A stretch of 64,000 nucleotides of DNA, taken from NCBI RefSeq assembly GCF_001439815.1, contig NZ_JYLM01000003.1, positions 186,001 through 250,000 of the forward strand. Reading direction: 5' to 3'. Position 1 is the stretch's first letter, and each line of letters begins with the position of its first letter. The position numbers were made by a program, and so were the translations under genes. This DNA is from Pseudomonas orientalis (GTDB lineage Bacteria; Pseudomonadota; Gammaproteobacteria; Pseudomonadales; Pseudomonadaceae). The notes beneath the pieces were generated by a model that saw nothing but the letters and a program-made list of their open reading frames with translations, was not told where the DNA came from and ran no database searches. Below are positions 9,666-18,254 of this stretch, piece after piece.

Positions 9666-10048
9666 GGCAAATCCTCTGGGGTACGGGTCAGTGCTTGGTT
9701 TACCGCATCGGTCAGGTCTGATTGCGTAAGACGTGTCTGTAGTTGCCCGTGGAATTGACCCTCGCACACGAGGAACAACGCGGGCAAATGAAAGATCTGG
9801 TAACGTTCGACCGCGCCGCCGTTGTGCCCGGCATCCACCCAGCACAGTCGGTCCACCGGCAAGCGCCAGCCCGGCAACTGCTGGCGCGCCCAGCGGCAAC
9901 TGGAACAACCGACACTGGTAAACACTACCAGCGAACACCCTGGCAATCCCAGCAATTGCTGGTCGATATCCAGGTCGGTCAATTCCAGTTCCTTCACTAT
10001 ACTGCTGCCACTGCCGTCCAAGGGACGGTGTTCGGAGTCCGTGTACAT
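9662..10048 (-). CDS. Thioredoxin-like protein with CSSC motif
   Basis: A 128-residue thioredoxin-fold protein. A strand-like CSLVVFTSVG is followed by Cys48-Ser-Ser-Cys51, and a cis-proline candidate sits in FHLPALF. There is no signal peptide, so it is probably cytoplasmic. The unusual CSSC active site and the leader of about 35 residues set it apart from TrxA, and its partner is unknown. The stop overlaps the start of the ketopantoate-reductase-like gene (ATGA), indicating translational coupling. Its ATG overlaps the ATG of the divergent PilZ gene by two bases; a later GTG start (residue 18) cannot be excluded. Confidence 0.75.
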   Translation of the reverse strand: MYTDSEHRPLDGSGSSIVKELELTDLDIDQQLLGLPGCSLVVFTSVGCSSCRWARQQLPGWRLPVDRLCWVDAGHNGGAVERYQIFHLPALFLVCEGQFHGQLQTRLTQSDLTDAVNQALTRTPEDLP

Positions 10049-10481
10049 GGGTCGTTTTCTACCTCACCCTGATGATGTCGCTGTCGAGTTGATCCAACGT
10101 CCTTCTCCTCCCCTGCCTCGCCAACACCTGCGCACTATCGGCCGCGGCGGCATCGCCTGCAACTGGCCGCGTGCCTGGCGCCCCGGCACGGCGGTCGACC
10201 TGCATATCCCCTCCCTGGGCGCCGGCGCCCGCTATCCGGGCTATGTCGCGTGGTGCCGCAAAGGGGAAGCCGGCTATCGCATCGGCATCAGTTTTACCGA
10301 CGAACATGCCCTGTTCGGCGCGCGCATGGGCGAGCAAGTGTGCCAGATCGAGCGCTACTGCCGCCTGCATGAAGCCGCCGAGCCCACGCCCCAGCAAGTC
10401 GAAGCCCTGGCCCGCGATTGGGTGTCGCGTCACGCCGGCGAGTTCTCCCATGAGGCGGTTGTGCAGCCAGTGCTGGATTAA
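10047..10481 (+). CDS. PilZ-domain protein, possible c-di-GMP receptor
   Basis: A 144-residue single PilZ domain. The first c-di-GMP binding motif RxxxR is present (RQHLR, residues 25-29), but the second, normally D/NxSxxG, reads TIGRGG, so the Asp/Asn and Ser are lost. A beta-barrel pattern follows (GTAVDLHIPSLG, YVAWCRKGEAGYRIGISF). Ligand binding is therefore uncertain. The ATG at 10047 is backed by a GGAG box; the longer upstream reading is antisense to the thioredoxin-like gene. It lies 131 bases before the DAHP synthase gene. Confidence 0.82.
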   Translation: MGRFLPHPDDVAVELIQRPSPPLPRQHLRTIGRGGIACNWPRAWRPGTAVDLHIPSLGAGARYPGYVAWCRKGEAGYRIGISFTDEHALFGARMGEQVCQIERYCRLHEAAEPTPQQVEALARDWVSRHAGEFSHEAVVQPVLD

Positions 10482-10612
10482 AGCGGCGTTTGCCCATTGT
10501 CGCGGGCCCGTATTACGCGCTAAGGTTCCTCCCCCCTGTATCCAAATCATGCTGTGCTCCGCCGCACGGGGATGGCTGGCGGCCGGCACCCGTGACCCTG
10601 ACGAGTAACACG

Positions 10613-11689
10613 ATGGCTGATTTACCGATCAATGACCTTAACGTTGAATCCAACGAGACCCTGATCACGCCCGATCAGCTCAAGCGCGAAATTCCCCTGA
10701 GCGACGCTGCCCTGCAGACCGTCACCAAGGGCCGCGAAGTCATCCGTGACATTCTCGACGGCACCGACCACCGCCTCTTCGTCGTGATCGGGCCTTGCTC
10801 GATCCACGACCTCAAGGCCGCTCACGAATACGCCGAACGCCTCAAGGGGTTGGCGGCAGAAGTGTCCGACACCTTGTATCTGGTAATGCGCGTGTATTTC
10901 GAGAAGCCGCGTACGACCGTCGGCTGGAAAGGCTTGATCAACGACCCGTACCTGGACGACTCGTTCAAGATCCAGGATGGCTTGCATATCGGTCGTCAAC
11001 TGCTGCTGGACCTGGCGGAAATGGGCCTGCCCACCGCTACCGAAGCGCTGGACCCGATCTCCCCGCAGTACCTGCAGGACCTGATCAGTTGGTCGGCCAT
11101 CGGCGCCCGCACCACCGAATCCCAGACGCACCGCGAAATGGCGTCAGGCCTGTCCTCGGCCGTGGGCTTCAAGAACGGCACCGACGGCGGCTTGACCGTG
11201 GCGATCAACGCGCTGCAATCGGTCTCCAGCCCTCACCGCTTCCTGGGCATCAACCAGGAAGGTGGCGTGTCCATTGTCACCACCAAGGGCAACGCCTACG
11301 GTCACGTGGTGCTGCGTGGCGGCAATGGCAAGCCCAACTATGATTCGGTCAGCGTCGCACTCTGCGAACAGGCGCTGAACAAAGCCGGGATCAAGCCGAA
11401 TATCATGGTCGACTGCAGCCATGCCAACTCCAACAAGGACCCGGCCCTGCAGCCGCTGGTGATGGAAAACGTTGCCAACCAGATCCTCGAAGGCAATCAG
11501 TCGATCATCGGCTTGATGGTCGAGAGCCACCTGAACTGGGGCTGCCAGGCCATTCCAAAAGACCTGGCCGACTTGCAGTACGGTGTGTCGATCACCGACG
11601 CGTGCATCGACTGGGCCGCTACCGAGAACACCCTGCGCAGCATGCACGCCAAGCTCAAGGACGTATTGCCCAAACGCAAACGCAGCTGA
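10613..11689 (+). CDS. 3-deoxy-7-phosphoheptulonate (DAHP) synthase, class I
   Basis: A 358-residue class I (AroF/G/H type) DAHP synthase condensing phosphoenolpyruvate and erythrose-4-phosphate, the first step of the shikimate pathway. Key blocks are VIGPCSIHD (metal/PEP site), YFEKPRTTVGWKGLINDP, GARTTESQTHREMASGLS, the FKNGTDG motif and MVDCSHANS. The length equals the E. coli AroG family. Which aromatic amino acid inhibits it cannot be read safely from the sequence, so no symbol is given. The ATG at 10613 follows a TGACGAGTAACACG leader. A strong terminator lies just downstream. Confidence 0.95.
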   Translation: MADLPINDLNVESNETLITPDQLKREIPLSDAALQTVTKGREVIRDILDGTDHRLFVVIGPCSIHDLKAAHEYAERLKGLAAEVSDTLYLVMRVYFEKPRTTVGWKGLINDPYLDDSFKIQDGLHIGRQLLLDLAEMGLPTATEALDPISPQYLQDLISWSAIGARTTESQTHREMASGLSSAVGFKNGTDGGLTVAINALQSVSSPHRFLGINQEGGVSIVTTKGNAYGHVVLRGGNGKPNYDSVSVALCEQALNKAGIKPNIMVDCSHANSNKDPALQPLVMENVANQILEGNQSIIGLMVESHLNWGCQAIPKDLADLQYGVSITDACIDWAATENTLRSMHAKLKDVLPKRKRS

Positions 11690-11720
11690 AGCGGCACGTA
11701 CCTGTGAATCAGGCACACAC

Positions 11721-11751
11721 AAAAACGCCGGGCTGAACCCGGCGTTTTTTT
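11721..11751 (+). terminator. Rho-independent terminator after DAHP synthase
   Basis: ACGCCGGG/CCCGGCGT stem followed by a run of seven T. The A-run on the other side could also terminate the convergent GNAT gene. Confidence 0.9.
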
Positions 11752-11763
11752 ATGGCTGTTCGT

Positions 11764-12045
11764 TCACAGCTTCGCGGCATGGCGCTGGTGGCGCTCCATG
11801 TAGCGTTCCACATAAGAGCAGGACGGGATGACCGTGTAGCCTGACTCTTCGGCGAACTTCAACGCCTCTTCGGTCAACGCGGCCGCAATGCCACGCCCAC
11901 GCAACGCGTTGGGCACGAATGTGCGATAGATATCCAGGGTCTGCTTTCCGAGGTCCATGTAGGTCAGATAGGCACGATGACCGTCCACATTGGTCTCGAA
12001 CTGATGACCAGCCTGGTCATGGTGGATGGACAACGCCTCGCTCAT
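11764..12045 (-). CDS. Small GNAT-like N-acetyltransferase (YjdJ/NATD1 type)
   Basis: A 93-residue protein of the small Gcn5-related acetyltransferase-like family. The acetyl-CoA-binding motif is RGRGIAAALTEEALKFA (Q/R-x-x-G-x-G/A pattern) and the YTVIPSCSYVERYM C-terminal block is characteristic of this family. The substrate is unknown. ATG at 12045 has an AGGAG box six bases upstream; a GTG immediately before it is less likely. It converges on the DAHP synthase gene. Confidence 0.88.
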   Translation of the reverse strand: MSEALSIHHDQAGHQFETNVDGHRAYLTYMDLGKQTLDIYRTFVPNALRGRGIAAALTEEALKFAEESGYTVIPSCSYVERYMERHQRHAAKL

Positions 12046-12189
12046 CACTACTCCTCGCGGGTCTTGAATATTGACCCTACCTTACCGATGTTTTTCCGGC
12101 GAAGGAACATCTACGCCACCCCGTGCCGGTTTCGACAACGAGAAAACCCTGAGCGCTCACACCCGCACGTAGGGAATAGTAGGCACCAA

Positions 12190-12205
12190 TTGAGCAATTG
12201 CTCAA
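12190..12205. promoter_or_regulatory. Perfect 16-base palindrome TTGAGCAATTGCTCAA
   Basis: A perfect dyad between the divergent GNAT and oprI genes, with no loop, so it is better suited to a dimeric regulator than to a terminator. The binding protein is unknown. Confidence 0.4.
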
Positions 12206-12563
12206 GGCACACTCGTCATCCCCTGCCACGGGTGGATTATTAGAAAGGGCCCCGATCAACCGGTGACCGAACGCCTGAACATTGCCGGCAGTTGCAGCTT
12301 GAGACGAACCGGCGCTGTTAAAGTCACCTCTAGATGAACGAAAGATGCCCGGTGCGGGACACGCAAGCGCAACGGAAGTGCCCGCTTGGATATATAAAAT
12401 TTCATCTATTTACGAAGATCGAGGCATGCGGGCCGGCCATTTCAGCCTGGATCCAATCTTCAACCGGATGAGAAAAATTTGCCTGGCTTTTATACAAACC
12501 TTCAAAAGATTAGCTAAAACAGATTCGGTACAAGAATTTTTTTTGCTTCTTGCGCAACGTCAG

Positions 12564-12591
12564 TTTACTTACTACAAGTAATGGGTAGTAT
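12564..12591 (+). promoter_or_regulatory. Possible sigma-70 promoter of oprI
   Basis: TTTACT, a 16-base spacer and TAGTAT, with upstream A/T tracts that could act as an UP element. It lies 68 bases before the oprI start codon. Chosen by eye. Confidence 0.4.
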
Positions 12592-12658
12592 GTACGCCGG
12601 CTATTTGCTCACTCTGAGACAGTAGCCATCTAATAGAAAGTCCTTGAAGGGGAACACG

Positions 12659-12910
12659 ATGAACAACGTTCTGAAATTCTCTGCTCTGGCTCTGGCCGCA
12701 GTTCTGGCTACCGGTTGCAGCAGCGTCTCCAAAGAAACCGAAGCTCGTCTGACTGCAACGGAAGATGCAGCAGCTCGCTCCCAGGCTCGTGCAGACGAAG
12801 CCTACCGTAAAGCTGATGAAGCGCTGGCTGCTGCTCAAAAAGCACAACAGACTGCTGACGAAGCTAACGAGCGCGCTCTGCGCATGCTTGAAAAAGCAAG
12901 CCGCAAGTAA
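12659..12910 (+). CDS. oprI: OprI, major outer-membrane lipoprotein
   Basis: An 83-residue Lpp-like lipoprotein. The signal peptide ends in the lipobox TGCSS (lipidated Cys at about residue 19). The mature part is a short alanine-rich heptad coiled coil and ends in SRK, whose terminal lysine is the expected site of covalent attachment to peptidoglycan. It is one of the most abundant proteins of the Pseudomonas envelope. The leader AAGGGG precedes ATG 12659. A terminator follows and a YkuD L,D-transpeptidase gene, the enzyme class that makes such links, converges on it. Confidence 0.97.
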   Translation: MNNVLKFSALALAAVLATGCSSVSKETEARLTATEDAAARSQARADEAYRKADEALAAAQKAQQTADEANERALRMLEKASRK

Positions 12911-12931
12911 TAATCCTTCGGGGTTGTTATC

Positions 12932-12963
12932 AAGCCGATCCATCTATGGGTCGGCTTTTTTTT
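12932..12963 (+). terminator. Rho-independent terminator of oprI
   Basis: AAGCCGA...TCGGCTT stem with a run of eight T. Confidence 0.88.
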
Positions 12964-13005
12964 GCCTGGAATCTGCCGCGCCGGCCGGAGCCGTCCGCAG
13001 AGGCT

Positions 13006-13971
13006 TTATTGAAAATCAACCGGCGCGCTGGAGACCACCGGAGCGACGCCAGGCACACCGATTTCAGTCGGCAAACCATCTTCCGCCGCCACCACATCAC
13101 GCACCTGATCCCAGTTCACCCGCAGGCTGTTGGCCAGGTCTTCACGCTTGAGCAGGGCATTGATCACCGCCGTGTGCTTGTCGACCACCGACGGCGTGCC
13201 ATCGTCGTTCAACGGTGTATGGGCTTCGAGGTAGACCTTGCCGCCGGCGCTGCCGAACTTATAGGCATCGTTGATGATCCGCACCGGCGTGCCGACCGGC
13301 ACCATGCTGGCCATTTCCAACACGTTGTTGTTGAACATGCGGAAGCAACCGTGGCTGGTGCGCGTACCGATACCGAACTTCATGTTGGAGCCATGGATCA
13401 GATAACCCGGCGTGCCCAGGGTGAACTTGAACGGGCCCAACGGGTTGTCGGGGCCGGCAGGCACCACGTTGGGCAGCGGGTCACCGTTGGCGGCATGTTC
13501 GGCCTTGATCGAGGCCGGCGGTGTCCAGGTGGGGTTGGGCGTCTTCGCGATGATGCTGGTGTGAGCAATGGGCGACCCCCAGCCTTCACGACCAATCCCC
13601 AACGGGAAGGTGTACACCACGTCCTGCCCCTTGGGGTAATAGTAGAGCCGATATTCGGCCAGGTTGATCACAATGCCTTCGCGCGGGCCCGGCGGCAGGA
13701 TGAAACGCGTCGGCAGCACGATATCCGTCCCCGCCCCCGGCAACCAGGCATCGACGCCCGGGTTGGCGGCGACCATCTCCGAATAACCCAGGTCATAGGT
13801 GGTGCCCAGGTCGGCAAACGTGTCTTCGTATTTGGCCTTGATCACCTGGACCTGACCGACGATGTCCTCACCGGGCGGCGGCAAGGGCAACTGCAAGGCT
13901 GAGGCCGGACCGACCGCGCAGAGCGCAGCGAGAGACAGGCAGCAGGTAACGACGGAAAGGCGCGACAACAT
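13006..13971 (-). CDS. YkuD-type L,D-transpeptidase (ErfK/YbiS family)
   Basis: A 321-residue exported enzyme. The signal peptide ends near ASA at residue 25, a LysM-like region (about 38-88) is followed by the YkuD catalytic domain (about 97-240), with His193 in LIHGSN and the catalytic pair His207 and Cys209 in SHGCFRM. Family members form 3-3 peptidoglycan cross-links or, like E. coli ErfK/YbiS/YcfS, attach Lpp to the peptidoglycan. The location next to oprI makes OprI anchoring the likely job, as an inference. The C-terminal 80 residues have no clear domain. Confidence 0.9.
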   Translation of the reverse strand: MLSRLSVVTCCLSLAALCAVGPASALQLPLPPPGEDIVGQVQVIKAKYEDTFADLGTTYDLGYSEMVAANPGVDAWLPGAGTDIVLPTRFILPPGPREGIVINLAEYRLYYYPKGQDVVYTFPLGIGREGWGSPIAHTSIIAKTPNPTWTPPASIKAEHAANGDPLPNVVPAGPDNPLGPFKFTLGTPGYLIHGSNMKFGIGTRTSHGCFRMFNNNVLEMASMVPVGTPVRIINDAYKFGSAGGKVYLEAHTPLNDDGTPSVVDKHTAVINALLKREDLANSLRVNWDQVRDVVAAEDGLPTEIGVPGVAPVVSSAPVDFQ

Positions 13972-14053
13972 CCGGAAAATCCTTCGCAGAACGACGGTAG
14001 GAAAAAACTGATTGTATACGTCAAGCGAGTGCCTGGCATCAAGCCGGCCGCGC

Positions 14054-14347
14054 TTAGAGCTCGAAGCGCAGCTCCGGCCAGATCGGCGGTGTGCCGCGCT
14101 TTTGCGACTCCAGAATTGCCCGGCATAACGGACATAGTCGCTGGTCCTGGAAGATCGAACGGTCCACCGACGACCAGAGCGGTTGCGCCGGCAATAACGT
14201 GCCGCAGAGCGTGCGATCGATCGAGCCGCCCAACTCCAGTTGACGCGCCACCAGATGCACTCGGACTTCCTGGCAGGCGAACAGATCCAACTGCTCGTCC
14301 GGCTCGATCAGTTGGTAGTTAAACAGGGACCAGGCAGGACGCGACAT
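14054..14347 (-). CDS. Conserved small protein with CxxC pair
   Basis: A 97-residue protein I do not recognise by function. It has no signal peptide or membrane segment. Cysteines occur at FACQ, TLCG and CPLC; the last is a CxxC that could bind metal or be redox-active. ATG 14347 is preceded by GGAG at eight bases and is preferred over a TTG four codons upstream. It lies on the minus strand downstream of tesA, 58 bases away. Confidence 0.68.
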   Translation of the reverse strand: MSRPAWSLFNYQLIEPDEQLDLFACQEVRVHLVARQLELGGSIDRTLCGTLLPAQPLWSSVDRSIFQDQRLCPLCRAILESQKRGTPPIWPELRFEL

Positions 14348-14405
14348 CAGGGGCTCCAAATCGGGGGGGCGCCACCTTAGCCGAAAGCCTGCCGGTAGAA
14401 AAGCG

Positions 14406-15011
14406 TCATAACAGCGGTTTTAGCGTCGGCCAGACATTTTCCAGCAACCTGCCCTGGGCGGCGACCGCCGGGTGCAGGCCGTCCGCTTGCATCAACTCAG
14501 GATGCCCCCCCACTCCTTCCAGGAAAAACGGCACCAACGGCACCTTTTTTTCCTCTGCCACCTCGCCGAATACCTTGGCGAACGCGTCGACGTAGCGCTT
14601 GCCATAGTTGGGCGGGATCTGCATGCCCAGCAGCAGCACCTTGGCACCGCCAGCCTTGGACTGATCAATCATCGACGCAAGATTTTGTTTCAATTGCGCC
14701 GGCGGCTGACCCCGCAGCCCATCGTTGCCGCCCAATTCGATCACCACCACCTCCGGTTTATGCGCTGCAAGCGCCGCCGGCAACCGCGCGAGGCCTCCGG
14801 CACTGGTGTCGCCACTGATCGACGCATTGACCACTTTATCGTCAAAACCCTCCTGCTTGAGCCGTTGCTCCAGCAGGGCAACCCACCCTTTGCGGGTATC
14901 CAGGCCGAAACCGGCACTGATACTATCGCCAACGATCAGGACTGTACCCGCCGCTGCGTTCTGGGCCATGCACATCAAGGCCAGGCCAGCACTCAAAAAC
15001 CACATTCGCAT
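14406..15011 (-). CDS. tesA: TesA, periplasmic arylesterase / acyl-CoA thioesterase I / lysophospholipase
   Basis: A 201-residue GDSL (SGNH) hydrolase with a signal peptide ending at AAA (about residue 21). Block [10 protein letters not shown] carries the nucleophile Ser30. Block III is GGNDGLRG, and block V DGLHP supplies the Asp and His. The E. coli and P. aeruginosa homologues act on thioesters, lysophospholipids and aryl esters. The ATG at 15011 has GGAG six bases upstream. The gene diverges from the YbbA-type ABC gene, with the two start codons 10 bases apart, the conserved tesA-ybbA-ybbP arrangement. Confidence 0.93.
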   Translation of the reverse strand: MRMWFLSAGLALMCMAQNAAAGTVLIVGDSISAGFGLDTRKGWVALLEQRLKQEGFDDKVVNASISGDTSAGGLARLPAALAAHKPEVVVIELGGNDGLRGQPPAQLKQNLASMIDQSKAGGAKVLLLGMQIPPNYGKRYVDAFAKVFGEVAEEKKVPLVPFFLEGVGGHPELMQADGLHPAVAAQGRLLENVWPTLKPLL

Positions 15012-15021
15012 CGGATTCTCC

Positions 15022-15705
15022 ATGGGCGCAAGCATTCTCACCGCGCGAAACCTCAGCAAAGTGGTTCCCAGCGCGGAAGGTGAACTGACTATCCTGCACG
15101 AACTGAGCCTGGAACTGAACAAGGGCGATAGCCTGGCTATCGTCGGCAGCTCCGGTTCCGGCAAATCCACCCTCCTCGGTCTGCTCGCCGGCCTTGATCT
15201 GCCCAGCAGCGGTGAAGTCACCCTGGCCGGCCAAGACTTGAGCAGCCTCGACGAGGACCAACGCGCACGTATCCGTGCCGAACATGTGGGTTTCGTATTC
15301 CAGTCCTTCCAGTTGCTCGACAGCCTCAATGCGCTGGAAAACGTCATGCTGCCGCTGGAGCTCGATGGCCGCAAGGATGCCCGCGAGCGTGCCACGCACC
15401 TGCTCGAGCGCGTCGGCCTTGGCAAGCGCCTGACCCATTCGCCCCGCCAGCTCTCCGGCGGCGAGCAGCAACGTGTGGCGATTGCCCGCGCATTTGCCGC
15501 CGAGCCGGACGTGCTGTTTGCCGACGAGCCCACCGGCAACCTCGACAGCCATACCGGCGAGCGCATCAGCGACCTGCTGTTCGAACTCAATAAAGAGAGC
15601 GGCACCACCCTGGTACTGGTCACCCACGACGAGCGCCTGGCCCATCGTTGCCGACGCCTGATCCGCCTTGAAGCCGGCCTGATGGTCGCGCCCCTGGAGC
15701 CTTGA
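15022..15705 (+). CDS. ybbA: YbbA-type ABC transporter ATP-binding protein
   Basis: A 227-residue ABC ATPase of the LolD/MacB group. Walker A is GSSGSGKST (about 42-50), the signature LSGGEQQR is intact, Walker B is [10 protein letters not shown], and an H-loop histidine is in LVTHDE. It overlaps the permease gene by one base (TGATG), so the two are translationally coupled and form one transporter. The ybbA-ybbP pair beside tesA is conserved in many proteobacteria; the transported substrate is not established. Confidence 0.9.
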   Translation: MGASILTARNLSKVVPSAEGELTILHELSLELNKGDSLAIVGSSGSGKSTLLGLLAGLDLPSSGEVTLAGQDLSSLDEDQRARIRAEHVGFVFQSFQLLDSLNALENVMLPLELDGRKDARERATHLLERVGLGKRLTHSPRQLSGGEQQRVAIARAFAAEPDVLFADEPTGNLDSHTGERISDLLFELNKESGTTLVLVTHDERLAHRCRRLIRLEAGLMVAPLEP

Positions 15706-18215
15706 TGGCACGCCTGCCGCTGTTACGCCTGTTCAGTCTTGCCATGCGCCAGTTACTGCGCGATGCCCGCGCCGGCGAACTGCGCGTGTTGTTCTTCGCC
15801 CTGCTGGTGGCCGTGGCCGCCAGCACCGCCATCGGGTATTTCGGCGCACGCCTCAACGGCGCCATGCTGTTGCGCGCCACCGAGTTCCTGGGCGCGGACC
15901 TGGTACTCGAAGGCAGCTCGCCGGCCCGTCCCGAGCAAATCCGATCCGGCACCGAACTGGGCCTGGATCATGCGCGCATCGTGGAATTCTCCAGCGTTAT
16001 CGCCGCCGACAATGGCATTCAGCTCTCCAGTATCAAGGCGGTCAACGAGCAGTACCCGCTGCGCGGCGAGCTCAAAAGTACGGGGGAGCCCTTTGGTGCC
16101 GAAACCCCGGGCGGTGGCCCCAAGCCCGGCGAAGCCTGGGTGGAGGCGCGGCTGCTGACCGCGCTGGATTTGAAAGTCGGCGACAGCATCGACGTCGGCA
16201 TGAAGACCCTGCGCCTGACACGCATACTGACGTATGAGCCCGACCGCGCCGGCAACTTCTACAGCCTCACGCCCAGGGTGATGATCAACCTGGCGGACCT
16301 GGACGCCACCGGCGTGGTCCAGCCTGGCAGCCGCGTGAGCTATCGCGAACTGTGGCGCGCCCCGCCCGGCAGCACGGCGCTGCAAACCTATCGCGATCTG
16401 ATCAAGCCGGGCCTGGCGGCCAACCAGCGCCTGCAGGACTCGCGCGATGGCAACCAACAGATCGGCGGCGCCCTGGGCAAGGCCGAGCGTTACCTGAATA
16501 TGGCCAGCCTGGTAGCGGTGTTGCTGGCCGGTGTAGCCGTGGCGCTGTCGGCCAACCGCTTTGCCAGCCGCCGCTTCGATGCCAGCGCCCTGCTGCGCTG
16601 CCTGGGGCTGTCACGCCGCGAAGCCATGTTGCTGTTCAGCCTGCAACTGAGCGTACTGGGCCTGCTGGCGAGCCTGACCGGCGCCCTCCTCGGTTGGCTC
16701 GCGCAATTCGGCCTGTTCTACTTCCTGCACGACCTGCTGCCGGCGGACGTGCCACCCGGTGGGCTGCTGCCGGCGGTTGCCGGTATCGGTACCGGGCTCG
16801 TCGCCCTCGCCGGCTTCGCGCTCCCGCCCCTGGCCGCGTTGGGCCGGGTGCCGCCGCTGCGGGTATTGCGTCGCGACCTGCTGCCGATCCCCTCGAGCAC
16901 CTGGATGGTTTACGGCGCGGCGCTCTTTGCCCTGGGCCTGATCATGTGGCGCCTGAGCCTTGATCTGGTGTTGACCTTCGCATTACTGGGCGGCGGTGTG
17001 GTAGCGGCATTGATCCTCGGCGGCTTACTGCTGTTGTTGTTGCAAAGCCTGCGCCGGTTACTGGCGCGGGCCTCCCTGCCCTGGCGCCTGGGCCTGGGCC
17101 AGTTGCTGCGTCATCCATTGGCTGCAGCCGGCCAGTCCCTGGCGTTTGGCCTGATTCTGCTGTCCATGGGCTTGATCGCCCTGCTGCGCGGCGAGTTGCT
17201 CGACACCTGGCAGAACCAGTTGCCCAAGGATGCGCCCAACTATTTTGCGCTGAATATCCTGCCGGCCGACAAAGAGGCGTTTGGCGCCCGCCTCCTGGAC
17301 GTTCAGGCGCAATCGGCACCGCTCTATCCCGTAGTCCCCGGCCGGCTGATCAGCATCAACGGCGAGCCCGTACAAGAGATCGTCAGCAAGGACTCCAGCG
17401 GCGATCGCGCGGTGCAACGGGACTTGAGTCTGACCTGGGCCGCGGATTTGCCCCAGGGTAACGTACTGACGGCGGGCACCTGGTGGACGGCGCAGCCGGG
17501 CGATGAGATTCCAGGGGTATCGGTGGAAGCCAAAGTGGCTGAAAGCCTGAAACTCAAGCTCAACGACCATCTGGTATTCACCATTGGCGGGGAGAATCGC
17601 GAGGCTCGGGTCACCAGCCTTCGGACCATCAACTGGGACAACTTCCAGCCCAACTTCTTCATGATCTTCCAACCGGGCACCTTGAAGGATTTACCGACCA
17701 CCTACCTGACCAGCTTCTACCTGGCACCCGGGCATGACCAGCAGATCGTCGACCTGTCCCGAGCCTTCCCGGCCGTCACTATCCTGCAGGTCGAGGCGCT
17801 GCTGGAACAACTGCGCAGCATCCTTGCACAGGTAACGCTGGCGGTGGAATACGTGCTGCTGTTCGTGCTCGCCGCAGGCATGGCCGTACTGTTTTCCGGC
17901 TTGCAGGCCACCCTCGATGAGCGGATTCGCCAAGGTGCGCTGCTGCGCGCGCTGGGTGCCGAGCGCAGACTGCTGGTCAAGGCTCGGCGCATCGAGTTCG
18001 GCCTGCTGGGGGCGGTCAGTGGGTTGCTGGCGGCACTGGGCACGGAACTGGTGACCTGGGTGCTGTACCGCTACGCCTTTGACCTGGCCTGGCACCCTCA
18101 CCCCTGGCTATTGCTGTTGCCGTTGATCGGTGCGGCGCTGATCGGTGCAGCCGGGGTGTTCGGTACGCGTCGTGCGCTCAACGCCAGCCCGCTGACGGTA
18201 TTGCGCGAGGGCTGA
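15705..18215 (+). CDS. ybbP: YbbP-type FtsX-like ABC permease
   Basis: An 836-residue membrane protein with two FtsX-like permease units and large periplasmic domains. Predicted membrane segments fall near residues 27-47, 265-290, 310-345, 360-385, 405-470, 480-500 and three more in the last 130 residues. The layout suits the type VII ABC systems (MacB/LolCE-like) that move molecules by mechanotransmission rather than classical transport. The start ATG overlaps the ybbA stop. Its substrate is unknown, and pairing with TesA suggests a lipid-related one. Confidence 0.88.
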   Translation: MARLPLLRLFSLAMRQLLRDARAGELRVLFFALLVAVAASTAIGYFGARLNGAMLLRATEFLGADLVLEGSSPARPEQIRSGTELGLDHARIVEFSSVIAADNGIQLSSIKAVNEQYPLRGELKSTGEPFGAETPGGGPKPGEAWVEARLLTALDLKVGDSIDVGMKTLRLTRILTYEPDRAGNFYSLTPRVMINLADLDATGVVQPGSRVSYRELWRAPPGSTALQTYRDLIKPGLAANQRLQDSRDGNQQIGGALGKAERYLNMASLVAVLLAGVAVALSANRFASRRFDASALLRCLGLSRREAMLLFSLQLSVLGLLASLTGALLGWLAQFGLFYFLHDLLPADVPPGGLLPAVAGIGTGLVALAGFALPPLAALGRVPPLRVLRRDLLPIPSSTWMVYGAALFALGLIMWRLSLDLVLTFALLGGGVVAALILGGLLLLLLQSLRRLLARASLPWRLGLGQLLRHPLAAAGQSLAFGLILLSMGLIALLRGELLDTWQNQLPKDAPNYFALNILPADKEAFGARLLDVQAQSAPLYPVVPGRLISINGEPVQEIVSKDSSGDRAVQRDLSLTWAADLPQGNVLTAGTWWTAQPGDEIPGVSVEAKVAESLKLKLNDHLVFTIGGENREARVTSLRTINWDNFQPNFFMIFQPGTLKDLPTTYLTSFYLAPGHDQQIVDLSRAFPAVTILQVEALLEQLRSILAQVTLAVEYVLLFVLAAGMAVLFSGLQATLDERIRQGALLRALGAERRLLVKARRIEFGLLGAVSGLLAALGTELVTWVLYRYAFDLAWHPHPWLLLLPLIGAALIGAAGVFGTRRALNASPLTVLREG

Positions 18216-18219
18216 AACA

Positions 18220-18251
18220 CTGATGGCCCTTGCTCTACCCAGGGCCATCAG
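18220..18251. terminator. Inverted repeat between convergent ybbP and greB
   Basis: CTGATGGCCCT paired with AGGGCCATCAG, an 11-base perfect stem with a ten-base loop. It lacks a long T-run but sits exactly between two converging genes. Confidence 0.65.
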
Positions 18252-18254
18252 GTG

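Larger units (their letters stand above)
12046..12658. other. Intergenic region upstream of oprI
   Basis: 613 bases without a convincing gene. It holds a perfect 16-base palindrome at 12190-12205 and a possible oprI promoter near 12564-12591. The part from about 12390 to 12570 is clearly AT-rich. A short open frame at 12345-12581 has no recognisable content or ribosome binding site. Confidence 0.6.

Noticed and set aside
9666..9938. N-terminal extension of the ketopantoate reductase
   Set aside because: It overlaps the thioredoxin-like gene in another frame; the ATG at 9665 lies just before the Rossmann motif.
12345..12581. Possible small gene upstream of oprI
   Set aside because: No Shine-Dalgarno, no domain, and AT-rich promoter-like sequence in the second half.
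15012..15623. N-terminal extension of tesA
   Set aside because: It is antisense to ybbA, and a signal peptide begins at 15011.
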